Shown in pieces: positions 1-7,158 of a DNA stretch of 9,752 bases (its first letter is position 1; each line of letters begins with the position of its first letter). The DNA is taken from NCBI GenBank assembly GCA_003973375.1, contig QNYL01000237.1:1-9752 (forward strand), in the 5' to 3' direction. The translations under genes and the position numbers were made by a program. Source of the DNA: Flavobacteriia bacterium. GTDB lineage: Bacteria > Bacteroidota > Bacteroidia > Flavobacteriales > Flavobacteriaceae. The notes under the pieces are model-generated. The model was not told the DNA's origin and did no database searches. It saw nothing but the letters and a program-made list of their open reading frames with translations.

Positions 1-2591
1 ATCTTAGCCAGGGCATCCGCTTCTTTTTTACGCTCAATTTCAATTACCTTTTGCGGAGCATTGTTTACAAACCTTTCATTGTTGAGTTTCTTCTCTACTG
101 AATTGAGGAATCCTTTGGTGTATTTAAGTTCGTTCTCAAGCTTTTCAAGCTCCTCCTCCATATTGACATTTTCTCCCATAGGGATAAAATACTCATTGGA
201 TTTTACCCGGAAAGAGATTGCCCCACTGAGCTTTTCAGTTACATATTCAAGTTTTTTAAGATTTCCCAGTTTTTTAATGATCACATCAAAAGCACTGGTA
301 TTCTCCTCATTGTTCAAAACAAACAATTCTAAAGTATTCTTATTGGGAATATTTTTATCCTTTCTGATATTTCTGATACCGGAGATCACTTCAGACGCAA
401 ATTCAAACTGAGTAACCATATCTTTATCTGTACCGGATATTTCAGGCCATGGAGCAACAATCAAGGCTTCCTCTTCTTTTCTGTCGGTGATCAGTTGCCA
501 GATCTCCTCAGAAATAAAAGGCATAAAAGGATGTAAGATCTTTAGTACTTTTTCCAGATTTTCAATGGTTTTTTTATAGGTCACTGCATCAATCGGACTC
601 TGATAAGCGGGTTTTACCATTTCCAGATACCAGGAGCTGAAATCATCCCAGATAAACTTGTAAGTGATCATCAAAGCCTCAGAGATCCTGTAACCTTTAT
701 AAGAATTTTCCAGCCTTCTTAAAACATCATTGTATTTGGCATCAAACCATTTTATTGCTTGCTTGGCCGATTCGGGTTGTTCAATTCCCTCCGAAACTTC
801 CCAGCCTTTTACCAGTCTGAAAGAATTCCAGATCTTATTGGAGAAATTTCTTCCCTGTTCACACAGATCTTCATCAAAAGGCAGATCATTTCCGGCAGGA
901 GAAGTCAATAACATCCCAACTCTTACCCCATCAGCACCATATTTTTCCATCAATCCGATCGGATCTGGGGAATTACCCAACGATTTAGACATCTTTCTGC
1001 CCAGTTTATCCCGTACAATTCCGGTAAGGTAAACCTTTGAAAAAGGCTTTTCTCCCATATACTCATATCCTGCAATGATCATTCTTGCCACCCAGAAAAA
1101 TAAGATCTCAGGAGCGGTAACAAGGTCTTGCGTAGGATAATAATATTCAATCTCTTTATTCTCCGGATGTCTTATACCGTCAAAAACAGAAATAGGCCAT
1201 AACCATGAAGAGAACCAGGTATCCAACACATCTTCATCCTGTTTCAGATCATCTATACTCAGTTCTTTTCCGGTCTTTTCTTTGGCCAGAACCAATGCTT
1301 CCTCTATTGTCTCAGCCACAACATAATCATTTGTGCCATTTCCATAGAAAAAAGCAGGAATTCTATGTCCCCACCATAGCTGACGGGAAATATTCCAATC
1401 ACGGACATTCTCCATCCAGTGACGATAGGTATTTTTAAATTTAGCAGGAACCAGTTCTACATCATCTTCCATTACAGCTTTCAGCGCAGGCTCCGACAGA
1501 TCTTTCATCTTTAAGAACCATTGTATCGAAATTTTAGGTTCGATCACCGCACCAGTCCTTTCGGAAGTGCCTATCTTATTCTGATAATCTTCTTCTTTTA
1601 CAAGATTCTTAAGTTCTTTTAATTCTTTAATAATCTCTTTTCGCACTACAAAACGATCCTTCCCTTCATAATGAAGTCCGTAAGAATTCAATGTAGCATC
1701 ATCGTTAAAAATATCAATCACTTCCAAATTATGCTTCTCTCCTATTTCCTTATCATTAGGATCATGCGCCGGTGTAATCTTTAAACAACCGGTACCAAAC
1801 TCCATATCTACATATTCATCTTCAATGATCGGAATTACTCTGTTTACTACAGGAACAATTACTTTTTTTCCTTTCAGATGGGTAAATCTATCGTCATTCG
1901 GATTTACACAAACGGCGGTATCTCCTAAAATAGTTTCCGGCCGTGTGGTGGCAATAGTAACAAATTCCTCTTCCCCTTCGATCTGATATCTGAGATAATA
2001 AAGTTTTCCGTTCTTTTCTTTATAGATCACTTCTTCATCCGAAACAGTGGTTTTTGCCTCAGGATCCCAGTTTACCATTCTGTACCCTCTGTAGATCAAT
2101 CCTTTATTAAAGAGATCGACAAAAACCTTGGTTACAGATTCTGACATATCATCATCCATGGTAAATTTGGTTCGTTTCCAGTCGCAGGAAGCCCCCAGTT
2201 TTTTTAGCTGCTCCAGAATAATCCCTCCATGTTTATGAGTCCAGTCCCAGGCATGCTCTAAAAACTCTTCCCTGCTCAGGTTTTCTTTTTTTACCCCCTC
2301 TTCTTTAAGTTTTGCCACAACTTTTGCTTCTGTAGCAATTGAGGCATGATCGGTTCCGGGTACCCAGCACGTATTAAGCCCCTGCATCCTGGCCTTACGA
2401 ATCAGAACATCCTGAAGCGTATTATTCAGCATATGCCCCATGTGCAAAACACCGGTAACATTTGGAGGGGGAATTACAATTGTATAAGGTTGTCTCTCAT
2501 CCGGTTTGGAATAAAAGTAACCATTTTCCATCCAGTAATTATACCATTTATCTTCAACCTTAAGCGGATTGTATTTTGCAGGAATATTCAT
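1..2591 (-). CDS. valS: Valine--tRNA ligase (ValRS), C-terminal end cut by window edge
   Basis: This class I aminoacyl-tRNA synthetase charges tRNA-Val with valine in the cytoplasm and hydrolyses mischarged Thr-tRNA-Val. About 863 codons are visible from the ATG at 2591 and the frame is open to the left edge. The N-terminus has the PPPNVTG stretch and the HIGH signature as HMGH (residues 50-53). The CP1 editing domain shows TTRPET (about 215-220) and HDPND (about 276-280). The second catalytic signature KMSKS is intact at 533-537, within [10 protein letters not shown]. From about residue 805 a charged helical stretch matches the ValRS C-terminal coiled-coil arm that contacts tRNA. Bacterial ValRS proteins usually end soon after this arm, so probably only some 10-20 residues are missing. 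The ATG is preceded by a TAnnTTTG box and no Shine-Dalgarno sequence. The gene is divergent from the DUF1573 gene. No frameshift is seen. Confidence 0.97.
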   Translation of the reverse strand, partial: MNIPAKYNPLKVEDKWYNYWMENGYFYSKPDERQPYTIVIPPPNVTGVLHMGHMLNNTLQDVLIRKARMQGLNTCWVPGTDHASIATEAKVVAKLKEEGVKKENLSREEFLEHAWDWTHKHGGIILEQLKKLGASCDWKRTKFTMDDDMSESVTKVFVDLFNKGLIYRGYRMVNWDPEAKTTVSDEEVIYKEKNGKLYYLRYQIEGEEEFVTIATTRPETILGDTAVCVNPNDDRFTHLKGKKVIVPVVNRVIPIIEDEYVDMEFGTGCLKITPAHDPNDKEIGEKHNLEVIDIFNDDATLNSYGLHYEGKDRFVVRKEIIKELKELKNLVKEEDYQNKIGTSERTGAVIEPKISIQWFLKMKDLSEPALKAVMEDDVELVPAKFKNTYRHWMENVRDWNISRQLWWGHRIPAFFYGNGTNDYVVAETIEEALVLAKEKTGKELSIDDLKQDEDVLDTWFSSWLWPISVFDGIRHPENKEIEYYYPTQDLVTAPEILFFWVARMIIAGYEYMGEKPFSKVYLTGIVRDKLGRKMSKSLGNSPDPIGLMEKYGADGVRVGMLLTSPAGNDLPFDEDLCEQGRNFSNKIWNSFRLVKGWEVSEGIEQPESAKQAIKWFDAKYNDVLRRLENSYKGYRISEALMITYKFIWDDFSSWYLEMVKPAYQSPIDAVTYKKTIENLEKVLKILHPFMPFISEEIWQLITDRKEEEALIVAPWPEISGTDKDMVTQFEFASEVISGIRNIRKDKNIPNKNTLELFVLNNEENTSAFDVIIKKLGNLKKLEYVTEKLSGAISFRVKSNEYFIPMGENVNMEEELEKLENELKYTKGFLNSVEKKLNNERFVNNAPQKVIEIERKKEADALAK

Positions 2592-2617
2592 ATGTTAAAT
2601 TATTGTGAAAACGATTG

Positions 2618-2625
2618 CAAAACTA
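2618..2625 (-). promoter_or_regulatory. Candidate -7 promoter box of valS
   Basis: Read on the minus strand this is TAGTTTTG, a full match to the Bacteroidota primary-sigma -7 consensus TAnnTTTG. It lies 26 bp upstream of the valS ATG, so a start site just downstream would leave a short leader of about 20 nt. I could not find a convincing TTG -33 element at the usual 19-21 bp spacing. The assignment therefore rests on the -7 box and its position. Confidence 0.55.
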
Positions 2626-2680
2626 CAATATTTAAGCAATATATTTGGATGAAATGAGTTAGTATTTTCAATTAAAATAT

Positions 2681-2688
2681 TAACTTTG
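2681..2688 (+). promoter_or_regulatory. Candidate -7 promoter box of the DUF1573 gene
   Basis: The sequence TAACTTTG fully matches the Bacteroidota TAnnTTTG box and ends 19 bp before the ATG at 2708. The -33 region has no exact TTG. It forms a divergent, non-overlapping pair with the valS box at 2618-2625. The leader would be very short, as is common for weakly SD-dependent Bacteroidota genes. Confidence 0.55.
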
Positions 2689-2707
2689 CTCAATAAATTT
2701 TAACATT

Positions 2708-3160
2708 ATGAAAAAAATACTGATTTTTTTGATCTTAGGTGTGATGACAATAACAGCTAAAGCTCAAACCAAAGAAGAAATTAAAAAAGACTATACCGGG
2801 CCGGTATTTGAATTTGAACACGAGATTATCAACTATGGTGATATCGACAAGAACAGCGATGGAAACCGTGTTTTTAAATTTAAAAATGTTGGAAAATCTC
2901 CGCTTATTATTTACAGTGTAAAAGGAAGCTGCGGATGTACAGTACCCACCAAACCCGATAAGCCTATTTTGCCCGGAGAAACCGGTGAAATAAAAGTGAG
3001 ATATGCCACCAACAGAGTAGGCCCTTTCTCAAAAACTGTTACCGTAAAATCAAATGCTTTTGAACCTACAAAGATCCTTCATGTTAAAGGAAGGGTACTG
3101 GATAAGGAAGCAAAAAATATTTTGCAGGAAAAGAAGAATATGATCCAGGAAAAAAATTAA
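2708..3160 (+). CDS. Secreted DUF1573 domain protein
   Basis: This is a 150-residue exported protein of unknown function. Residues 1-19 form a signal peptide: basic MKK, a hydrophobic core (ILIFLILGVMTITA) and a probable signal peptidase I site at AKA|Q. The mature part is one DUF1573 domain (Ig-like beta fold, related to ASH/MSP-type domains). It shows the typical opening FEFEHEIINYGDI (34-46), then NVGKSPLIIYSVKGSCGCT (60-78) with the family's C-G-C pair at 75-77, and PGETGEIKVRY (89-99). After about residue 130 a Lys/Glu/Gln-rich tail follows. The protein should lie in the periplasm or on the outer surface; the CGC cysteines could form a vicinal disulphide or bind a metal, which is inference. 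The gene stands alone, with its own promoter box and a terminator directly at its stop. The ATG at 2708 is chosen because it alone opens with a signal peptide. Confidence 0.9.
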   Translation: MKKILIFLILGVMTITAKAQTKEEIKKDYTGPVFEFEHEIINYGDIDKNSDGNRVFKFKNVGKSPLIIYSVKGSCGCTVPTKPDKPILPGETGEIKVRYATNRVGPFSKTVTVKSNAFEPTKILHVKGRVLDKEAKNILQEKKNMIQEKN

Positions 3161-3190
3161 AAAAAAGCCCTTAAACAGGGCTTTTTTTTT
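3161..3190. terminator. Bidirectional intrinsic terminator between convergent genes
   Basis: Six A bases and GCCC, a loop ttaaaca, then GGGC and nine T bases form a hairpin flanked by an A-run on one side and a T-run on the other. Either strand therefore gives a stem followed by a U-tract. It directly abuts the stop codon of the DUF1573 gene and overlaps the first bases of the protease stop codon (complement of 3189-3191), so one hairpin serves both genes. Confidence 0.85.
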
Positions 3191-4526
3191 ATAGAATATC
3201 TTTCAGTTCAAATTTAAATTTCAATTGTCTGTTATTTCGTTTGACACGTATTTTTATCTTTTTACTTTTCAATCCGGAGAGTTCGTAGATTATCTGTTGA
3301 AGACTCTTATCGTAAACAGATCTTCCATTAATCTCAACTACCATATCATCAACCTGAAGTCCGGCAAGATCGGCAGGAGAGTCTTTTCGGATAAATGATA
3401 TTCTGTAACTGGGCTTAAAGGATAAAGCATAGGTATAGATCACTTCCGGGTAAGAGGAACGGCTGCTGTTGGCTGTATTATTACTGGGAACAATAAATGA
3501 ATGCTCTTCTTTTACCAACATTTTTCCGCCATAAACCAATTCTATACCGCTTTTATTATACAAGAAAGGATCGTTAAAGGCTCTGGTCTTTTTCAGTGTG
3601 ATTCGTTTATTAGGATAATCAATGATCATACGGAATCTCCTAAGGATCTCTGCTCCTATTGTACCATTCCGGTCGATATTCTTTCCTCTTGACATAACAG
3701 AAGTCGAATCAGGATAGGATACGGTAATATTTTCAAACTCAAAATCTCCAAGGATCATTTTATCAATCATAGAGCGTTTACCAAAAACCGCACCGCTAAG
3801 CCCCTGACCGAGAAAATCTTCGAAAGACCTGCCTGTAATTTTGATATTCTTTTCCGAACCTTCAAAAAGCCATAAAGCATCTCCCCCTCCGGAATCGATC
3901 AATAGTTTTACCTTTGAACGTTTACCGTTATCATTAACAACTTCCGCTTTTATATAAGGTTTATTCCGGTAAAATTCCAAAGGGAAAGTCTGACATTTTT
4001 TACAGGTTTCCTGAACGTATTTTTTCGGATCATAAAATGTAAGTTTCTTATTTTGATAGTTCACATCAACAATAAAATCTTTAAAAAGATCTCCCCCAAT
4101 AATCCCGTTGATATCGATGCCCATTTTGGCGGAAAGATCAAATTTTTCATCCAAAATCACGTAGATCATATGATTTAGATTAAGTATTTTGCCTATCCTA
4201 ATCAGGTTATTCTTAGAACGTAACGCGTTTAAAGAGGCTCCCTCCCCAAGGCCGTGTAAGATGATATCTTCTGTATCTTTTAAGATAATCGAATCTTTAA
4301 ACTTAAAATTGAAAATAATAGAATTTTCAATGCCTGTATCGAGCAAAAATGATAATTCTTTACCATTTACCTCAATAGGAATAACCATCATATTATTTAT
4401 AAACTCAAATGGAAGTGTATAGGAAGGTTTGTTGGTAGAGATGAAAAATTTGTCCTGAGAACTCATCATGCAAGTTCCGAAAAATATAAAAAAAATCAAT
4501 ATCACATATCTCCTCAGGGTCATCAT
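3189..4526 (-). CDS. Secreted two-lobed retropepsin-like aspartyl protease with C-terminal PDZ domain
   Basis: This 445-residue protein probably acts in the cell envelope. The N-terminus is basic then strongly hydrophobic (YVILIFFIFFG, 7-17), ending near SSQ|D. Cys19 follows Thr, so it does not make a good lipobox. Two aspartyl protease lobes follow. The first has LLDTG with Asp63 and its hydrophobic-hydrophobic-Gly motif at IIGGDLF (142-148). The second has LLIDSG with Asp211 and TIGAEIL (289-295). Both lobes keep the catalytic Asp and the supporting Gly motif, so an active site could form within one chain. A CxxC pair (C175, C178) lies between them. Residues about 374-432 form a PDZ domain (SPADLAGLQVDDMVVEING), which in related proteins binds C-terminal peptides. 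The substrate is unknown. Start could be Met1 or Met2 (4526 or 4523). No clear promoter box is seen in the 26 bp between the upstream terminator and the start. Activity is inferred from motifs only. Confidence 0.88.
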   Translation of the reverse strand: MMTLRRYVILIFFIFFGTCMMSSQDKFFISTNKPSYTLPFEFINNMMVIPIEVNGKELSFLLDTGIENSIIFNFKFKDSIILKDTEDIILHGLGEGASLNALRSKNNLIRIGKILNLNHMIYVILDEKFDLSAKMGIDINGIIGGDLFKDFIVDVNYQNKKLTFYDPKKYVQETCKKCQTFPLEFYRNKPYIKAEVVNDNGKRSKVKLLIDSGGGDALWLFEGSEKNIKITGRSFEDFLGQGLSGAVFGKRSMIDKMILGDFEFENITVSYPDSTSVMSRGKNIDRNGTIGAEILRRFRMIIDYPNKRITLKKTRAFNDPFLYNKSGIELVYGGKMLVKEEHSFIVPSNNTANSSRSSYPEVIYTYALSFKPSYRISFIRKDSPADLAGLQVDDMVVEINGRSVYDKSLQQIIYELSGLKSKKIKIRVKRNNRQLKFKFELKDIL

Positions 4527-4551
4527 TCAATCTTTAAGCCCTATAAGATAT

Positions 4552-4580
4552 AAAAAATACTCCAAAAAGGAGCATTTTTT
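4552..4580 (-). terminator. Intrinsic terminator of the YtxH/holin-X cluster
   Basis: On the minus strand, AAAAAATGCTCC, a T-rich loop of five, then GGAGTATTTTTT form a 12-bp hairpin with one mismatch and a U-rich 3' side. It lies about 40 bp past the stop of the 126-residue gene and 26 bp before the protease start. It should separate the three-gene cluster from the protease gene. The A- and T-runs are symmetric, so it could also stop opposite-strand transcription. Confidence 0.75.
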
Positions 4581-4620
4581 AAGATATTTTTAACTTTTCA
4601 GCCGTAAATTTTATAAGTTC

Positions 4621-5001
4621 CTAATAATATTTGGTTTTATCTTTAAATACTTCATAAAATTTTTTAACTGCAAAAGGAATCATTTCTTTGGCAATAGTAT
4701 AACCAATAAAATATTTGCGTGTAAACTTATTAGAAATCAGAAAAGTACCCAAAAGGTTCTCAGTAGTATGAACCAATCCTGTTGTCAATGAATTACTATT
4801 ATTCCCTTTAGTTAAAAACGATAAAGGGCGTTTAAATGCACTGTCGGGATACTTGCCTTTACCAAAAATTGCTGAACTAATTTTTAAAATGGGGCTCGAT
4901 TTAAAATCTGATTCAAGATCTGAAATCTCCGATTTAAGTTTAGCCTTTTCAGCCTGAAGATCAGAAAAAGTTTTTATCCTGTAAATTTTACTATCGCTCA
5001 C
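4621..5001 (-). CDS. Uncharacterised protein, third gene of the YtxH/holin-X cluster
   Basis: I do not recognise the family of this 126-residue protein. Residues 12-34 are a heptad-like charged helix (LQAEKAKLKSEISDLESDF), probably a short coiled coil. The middle (about 35-70) is rich in Ser, Lys and Pro. A helix at about 72-90 (TTGLVHTTENLLGTFLIS) and a stretch with small and hydrophobic residues at about 98-113 follow, and the tail is basic (KKFYEVFKDKTKYY). There is no signal peptide and no clear membrane span, so it may be a cytoplasmic or peripheral partner of the two membrane proteins encoded upstream. The start at 5001 is GTG: no ATG lies between it and the in-frame stop at 5026-5028, and the only internal Met comes near the end. 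It lies 68 bp after the holin-X-type gene on the same strand and is followed by a terminator. In position it resembles E. coli yqjK, but I cannot show homology. Confidence 0.75.
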   Translation of the reverse strand: MSDSKIYRIKTFSDLQAEKAKLKSEISDLESDFKSSPILKISSAIFGKGKYPDSAFKRPLSFLTKGNNSNSLTTGLVHTTENLLGTFLISNKFTRKYFIGYTIAKEMIPFAVKKFYEVFKDKTKYY

Positions 5002-5069
5002 TTTTTCAATTAATTTAAAATAATTTTAATCTCTGTATTTTATGTAATAAAGTATTAACAGAATTGAGG

Positions 5070-5429
5070 TTATTCATCGTCAAATTCAACATATTCATCA
5101 TCCTGGAGCTCTTCTTCAGCTTTAAAAGCAAGGCTAACAATCTTATCTTTCACCTTGGTGTCAATATAATCTTTACTAAACGCCAAGTAAATGACAAATG
5201 TTAAAATATAAATACCTCCTACAATTAAAAAACCTATTGTATTACTGTCAAATATAGATGCCATCCAGAAAGCCAGTGAGATACTCAGCATCAGAATGAT
5301 GAAAGTAATCATCAGCAAAATCATGAATGAACTCACCAAACCAGCAGTTACATTGGCCAAAACACTAACCAATTCAATTTTTACCAATTTTATCCGGTTG
5401 TCTACATATTTTCTAATCAAATCAAACAT
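5070..5429 (-). CDS. Holin-X / YqjE-type two-helix inner-membrane protein
   Basis: This 119-residue protein fits the 'phage holin family' (superfamily III, actinobacterial Holin-X, YqjE-like), whose chromosomal members are generally not lysis proteins. Residues 1-22 form an amphipathic basic helix (LIRKYVDNRIKLVKIEL), typical of the family. Two membrane spans follow at about 31-58 and 64-84, joined by a very short loop, so both ends should be cytoplasmic. A charged helix comes next, and the tail is strikingly acidic (EEELQDDEYVEFDDE, 105-119). It lies 23 bp downstream of the ytxH-type gene, which supports an operon. No endolysin or other phage gene is nearby, so a lysis role is unlikely. The ATG at 5429 is the natural start. 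The role in the envelope is unknown; a stress- or membrane-associated scaffold is inference from family context. Confidence 0.85.
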   Translation of the reverse strand: MFDLIRKYVDNRIKLVKIELVSVLANVTAGLVSSFMILLMITFIILMLSISLAFWMASIFDSNTIGFLIVGGIYILTFVIYLAFSKDYIDTKVKDKIVSLAFKAEEELQDDEYVEFDDE

Positions 5430-5452
5430 TTCAAAGAATTGAAGATATGAAT

Positions 5453-5815
5453 TTAAGCTTTTTCAACTTCAGCTTCTAATTCTCCTGCTTCCTTTTTCAG
5501 TTCATTCATTTTATCAGCCAATTCCTCTTCTAATTTCTTCACTTTATTTACAATACTTGAATACTGCTTTTTAATTTTTCCTTTGGCATCATAGAATTTT
5601 CCTTTAAAATCATCAATAGTAGTACCTTCCAGTTCGCTAATTCTTTTTGACAAATCTTTGAATTTATCTTCCAGATCAGCCCGTAGATCTGCCGACTTAT
5701 CTGCTAACATTTCTCTGGTTTCTTTACCACTTTGTGGAGCAACCAATAATCCTGCTACAGCTCCTGCTGCGGCACCTAATATCAATCCGGCTAATAATTT
5801 TGAATCACTTGACAT
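5453..5815 (-). CDS. YtxH-domain membrane-anchored helical protein
   Basis: This 120-residue protein belongs to the YtxH family, small membrane proteins named after a general-stress protein of Bacillus subtilis. A single N-terminal membrane span (about 7-26) is rich in Gly and Ala with repeated small-residue spacing (GLILGAAAGAVAGLLVAP). It is followed by the hallmark APQSGKETRE (26-35). The rest is a long charged helix, probably a coiled coil (about 36-65 and 80-119), with many Lys/Glu/Asp residues. The likely topology is one anchor with the helix in the cytoplasm. It is the first gene of a three-gene cluster, with a full TAnnTTTG box 33 bp upstream of its ATG. Its anchor is N-terminal, unlike E. 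coli YqjD, whose anchor is C-terminal. The biochemical role is not established for the family; a membrane or stress function is inference. Confidence 0.9.
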   Translation of the reverse strand: MSSDSKLLAGLILGAAAGAVAGLLVAPQSGKETREMLADKSADLRADLEDKFKDLSKRISELEGTTIDDFKGKFYDAKGKIKKQYSSIVNKVKKLEEELADKMNELKKEAGELEAEVEKA

Positions 5816-5847
5816 AATTATATTTTTTTTGTTATTATTAATTATTG

Positions 5848-5855
5848 CAAATATA
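5848..5855 (-). promoter_or_regulatory. Candidate -7 promoter box of the YtxH/holin-X cluster
   Basis: On the minus strand this reads TATATTTG, a full match to TAnnTTTG, 32 bp before the first gene's ATG at 5815. A second TTTTG lies immediately upstream, but the -33 TTG at the expected spacing is not clear. No comparable full match was seen in the gaps between the three genes, consistent with one promoter for the cluster. Confidence 0.55.
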
Positions 5856-5933
5856 CAAAATTTTAGTACTCTTTTCTAAATAATAAGCTGTTAATAAATG
5901 ATTAAAAATGGTACAGATATAAATTAAATTTCG

Positions 5934-5941
5934 CAATTTTG
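5934..5941 (+). promoter_or_regulatory. Candidate -7 promoter box of the aminotransferase-murB pair
   Basis: CAATTTTG differs from TAnnTTTG only at its first base and ends 26 bp before the ATG at 5968, a normal distance. A competing near match, TAAATTTC, lies just upstream at 5925-5932. The box sits in a small inverted repeat, GCAA-TT-TTGC (5933-5942), which may be chance in such AT-rich DNA. Confidence 0.35.
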
Positions 5942-5967
5942 CAATCTATTAACAATTGTAGACTCCT

Positions 5968-7158
5968 ATGCCTAAAATATCATATAAAGGGCTGAAGATG
6001 CCCGAGTCGCCCATAAGAAAACTGGTTCCTTATGCCGAGGAAGCCAAAAAGAGAGGATTAAAGGTTTTTCATTTGAATATAGGTCAGCCAGATATCAAAA
6101 CGCCTAAGGTTGCCCTTGACGCTGTAAAGAACAATAATATCGAAGTCTTGTCTTATGCGAGAAGTGAAGGATCAGAGATATACCGGACAAAACTTGCCGA
6201 TTATTACAAAGCTCACGATATCGAAATAGATGCGTCAGATATTGTAGTTACCACCGGCGGATCAGAAGCCTTATTGTTTACCCTGGGAAGTATTACCGAT
6301 GCCGGAGATGAGATCATCATCCCCGAGCCCTTCTATGCTAATTATAACGGATTCTCGGTAGCTAACGGGATCAATGTGGTTCCGATCATTTCTTCCATTG
6401 AAAATGATTTTGCACTGCCTCCCATCGAAGAATTTGAAAAGCGAATTACCGATAAAACCAAAGCAATACTGATCTGTAATCCGGGAAATCCAACCGGATA
6501 TCTCTATTCTAAAGAAGAGATCGAACAACTTAAGGAACTGGTAATTAAATACGATCTTTTCCTGATCGCCGATGAAGTTTACCGTGAATTTGTTTACGAC
6601 GGAATTATGCATTATTCGGTAATGAGTGAAAAGAGTATTGAAAAGAATGCCATCATGATCGATTCAGTTTCAAAACGTTACAGCATGTGTGGCGCCAGAA
6701 TAGGATGTGTGGTTTCCCGAAATAAAGAACTGATTGGTACAATTTTAAAATATGCACAGGCCCGTTTAAGTCCGCCAACATACGCTTTAATCGCCAGCGA
6801 GGCTGCACTTGAAACTCCCGCAACTTATTTTACAGAAGTAATTGAGGAATATGTTGAACGGAGAAATATCCTGATCAGCGAACTTAAAAAGATCAAAAAT
6901 GTAAAGGTATCTGCTCCAAAAGGTGCGTTTTACTGTATTGCAGAATTACCCGTAAAAGATGCTGATAATTTTGCACAATGGATGCTGGAAAACTTTAGCG
7001 ATCAGGGCGAAACCGTTATGGTTGCACCCGCAAGCGGATTCTATTCTACGCCGGGTTCCGGAAAGAATCAGATCCGTATTGCCTATGTACTTAAAAAAGG
7101 AGATCTTGTACGTTCTGTAGAACTGCTTAAACTTGCCCTGGAGCAATACAAAACTTAA
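5968..7158 (+). CDS. PLP-dependent class I/II aminotransferase (aspartate aminotransferase-like)
   Basis: This 396-residue cytosolic enzyme has fold-type I aminotransferase features throughout and a length normal for the family. TGGSEAL (96-102) binds the PLP phosphate. NPGNPTG (171-177) holds the Asn (N174) that contacts the PLP O3. ADEVYREF (201-208) supplies D202, which pairs with the pyridine nitrogen, and Y205. SVSKRYSMCGARIG (233-246) carries the Schiff-base Lys236 and the phosphate-binding Arg244. Arg370 in NQIRIAY matches the substrate alpha-carboxylate arginine. It therefore transfers an amino group between an amino acid and a 2-oxo acid. Substrate specificity cannot be read from these motifs: aspartate/2-oxoglutarate is the default guess, but aromatic or other amino acids are possible, so I give no gene symbol. 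Its stop overlaps the murB start by one base. It is divergent from the YtxH cluster and has its own candidate promoter. Confidence 0.93.
   Translation: MPKISYKGLKMPESPIRKLVPYAEEAKKRGLKVFHLNIGQPDIKTPKVALDAVKNNNIEVLSYARSEGSEIYRTKLADYYKAHDIEIDASDIVVTTGGSEALLFTLGSITDAGDEIIIPEPFYANYNGFSVANGINVVPIISSIENDFALPPIEEFEKRITDKTKAILICNPGNPTGYLYSKEEIEQLKELVIKYDLFLIADEVYREFVYDGIMHYSVMSEKSIEKNAIMIDSVSKRYSMCGARIGCVVSRNKELIGTILKYAQARLSPPTYALIASEAALETPATYFTEVIEEYVERRNILISELKKIKNVKVSAPKGAFYCIAELPVKDADNFAQWMLENFSDQGETVMVAPASGFYSTPGSGKNQIRIAYVLKKGDLVRSVELLKLALEQYKT

Noticed and set aside
61..411. Plus-strand open frame of 116 codons over the valS C-terminal coiled-coil region
   Set aside because: It is antisense to valS, its product is Ser/Phe-rich low-complexity sequence as expected from the complement of Lys/Glu-rich codons, and it has no family motif.
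4440..4526. Lipoprotein signal in the aspartyl protease (Cys19)
   Set aside because: The residue before the Cys is Thr within FFGTC, which does not fit the lipobox; a signal peptidase I type signal ending near SSQ is more likely.
5070..5429. A prophage lysis cassette suggested by the holin-family label
   Set aside because: No endolysin, spanin or structural phage gene is nearby, flanking genes are housekeeping, and chromosomal YqjE-like proteins share this fold.
5658..5879. Plus-strand open frame of 73 codons across the YtxH gene start
   Set aside because: It is antisense to the YtxH coding sequence. The Ala/Asn-rich translation mirrors the Gly/Ala-rich membrane span on the other strand, and it covers the cluster promoter.
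6271..6612. Minus-strand open frame of 113 codons inside the aminotransferase gene
   Set aside because: It lies wholly within a well-supported gene on the other strand and shows no recognisable domain.
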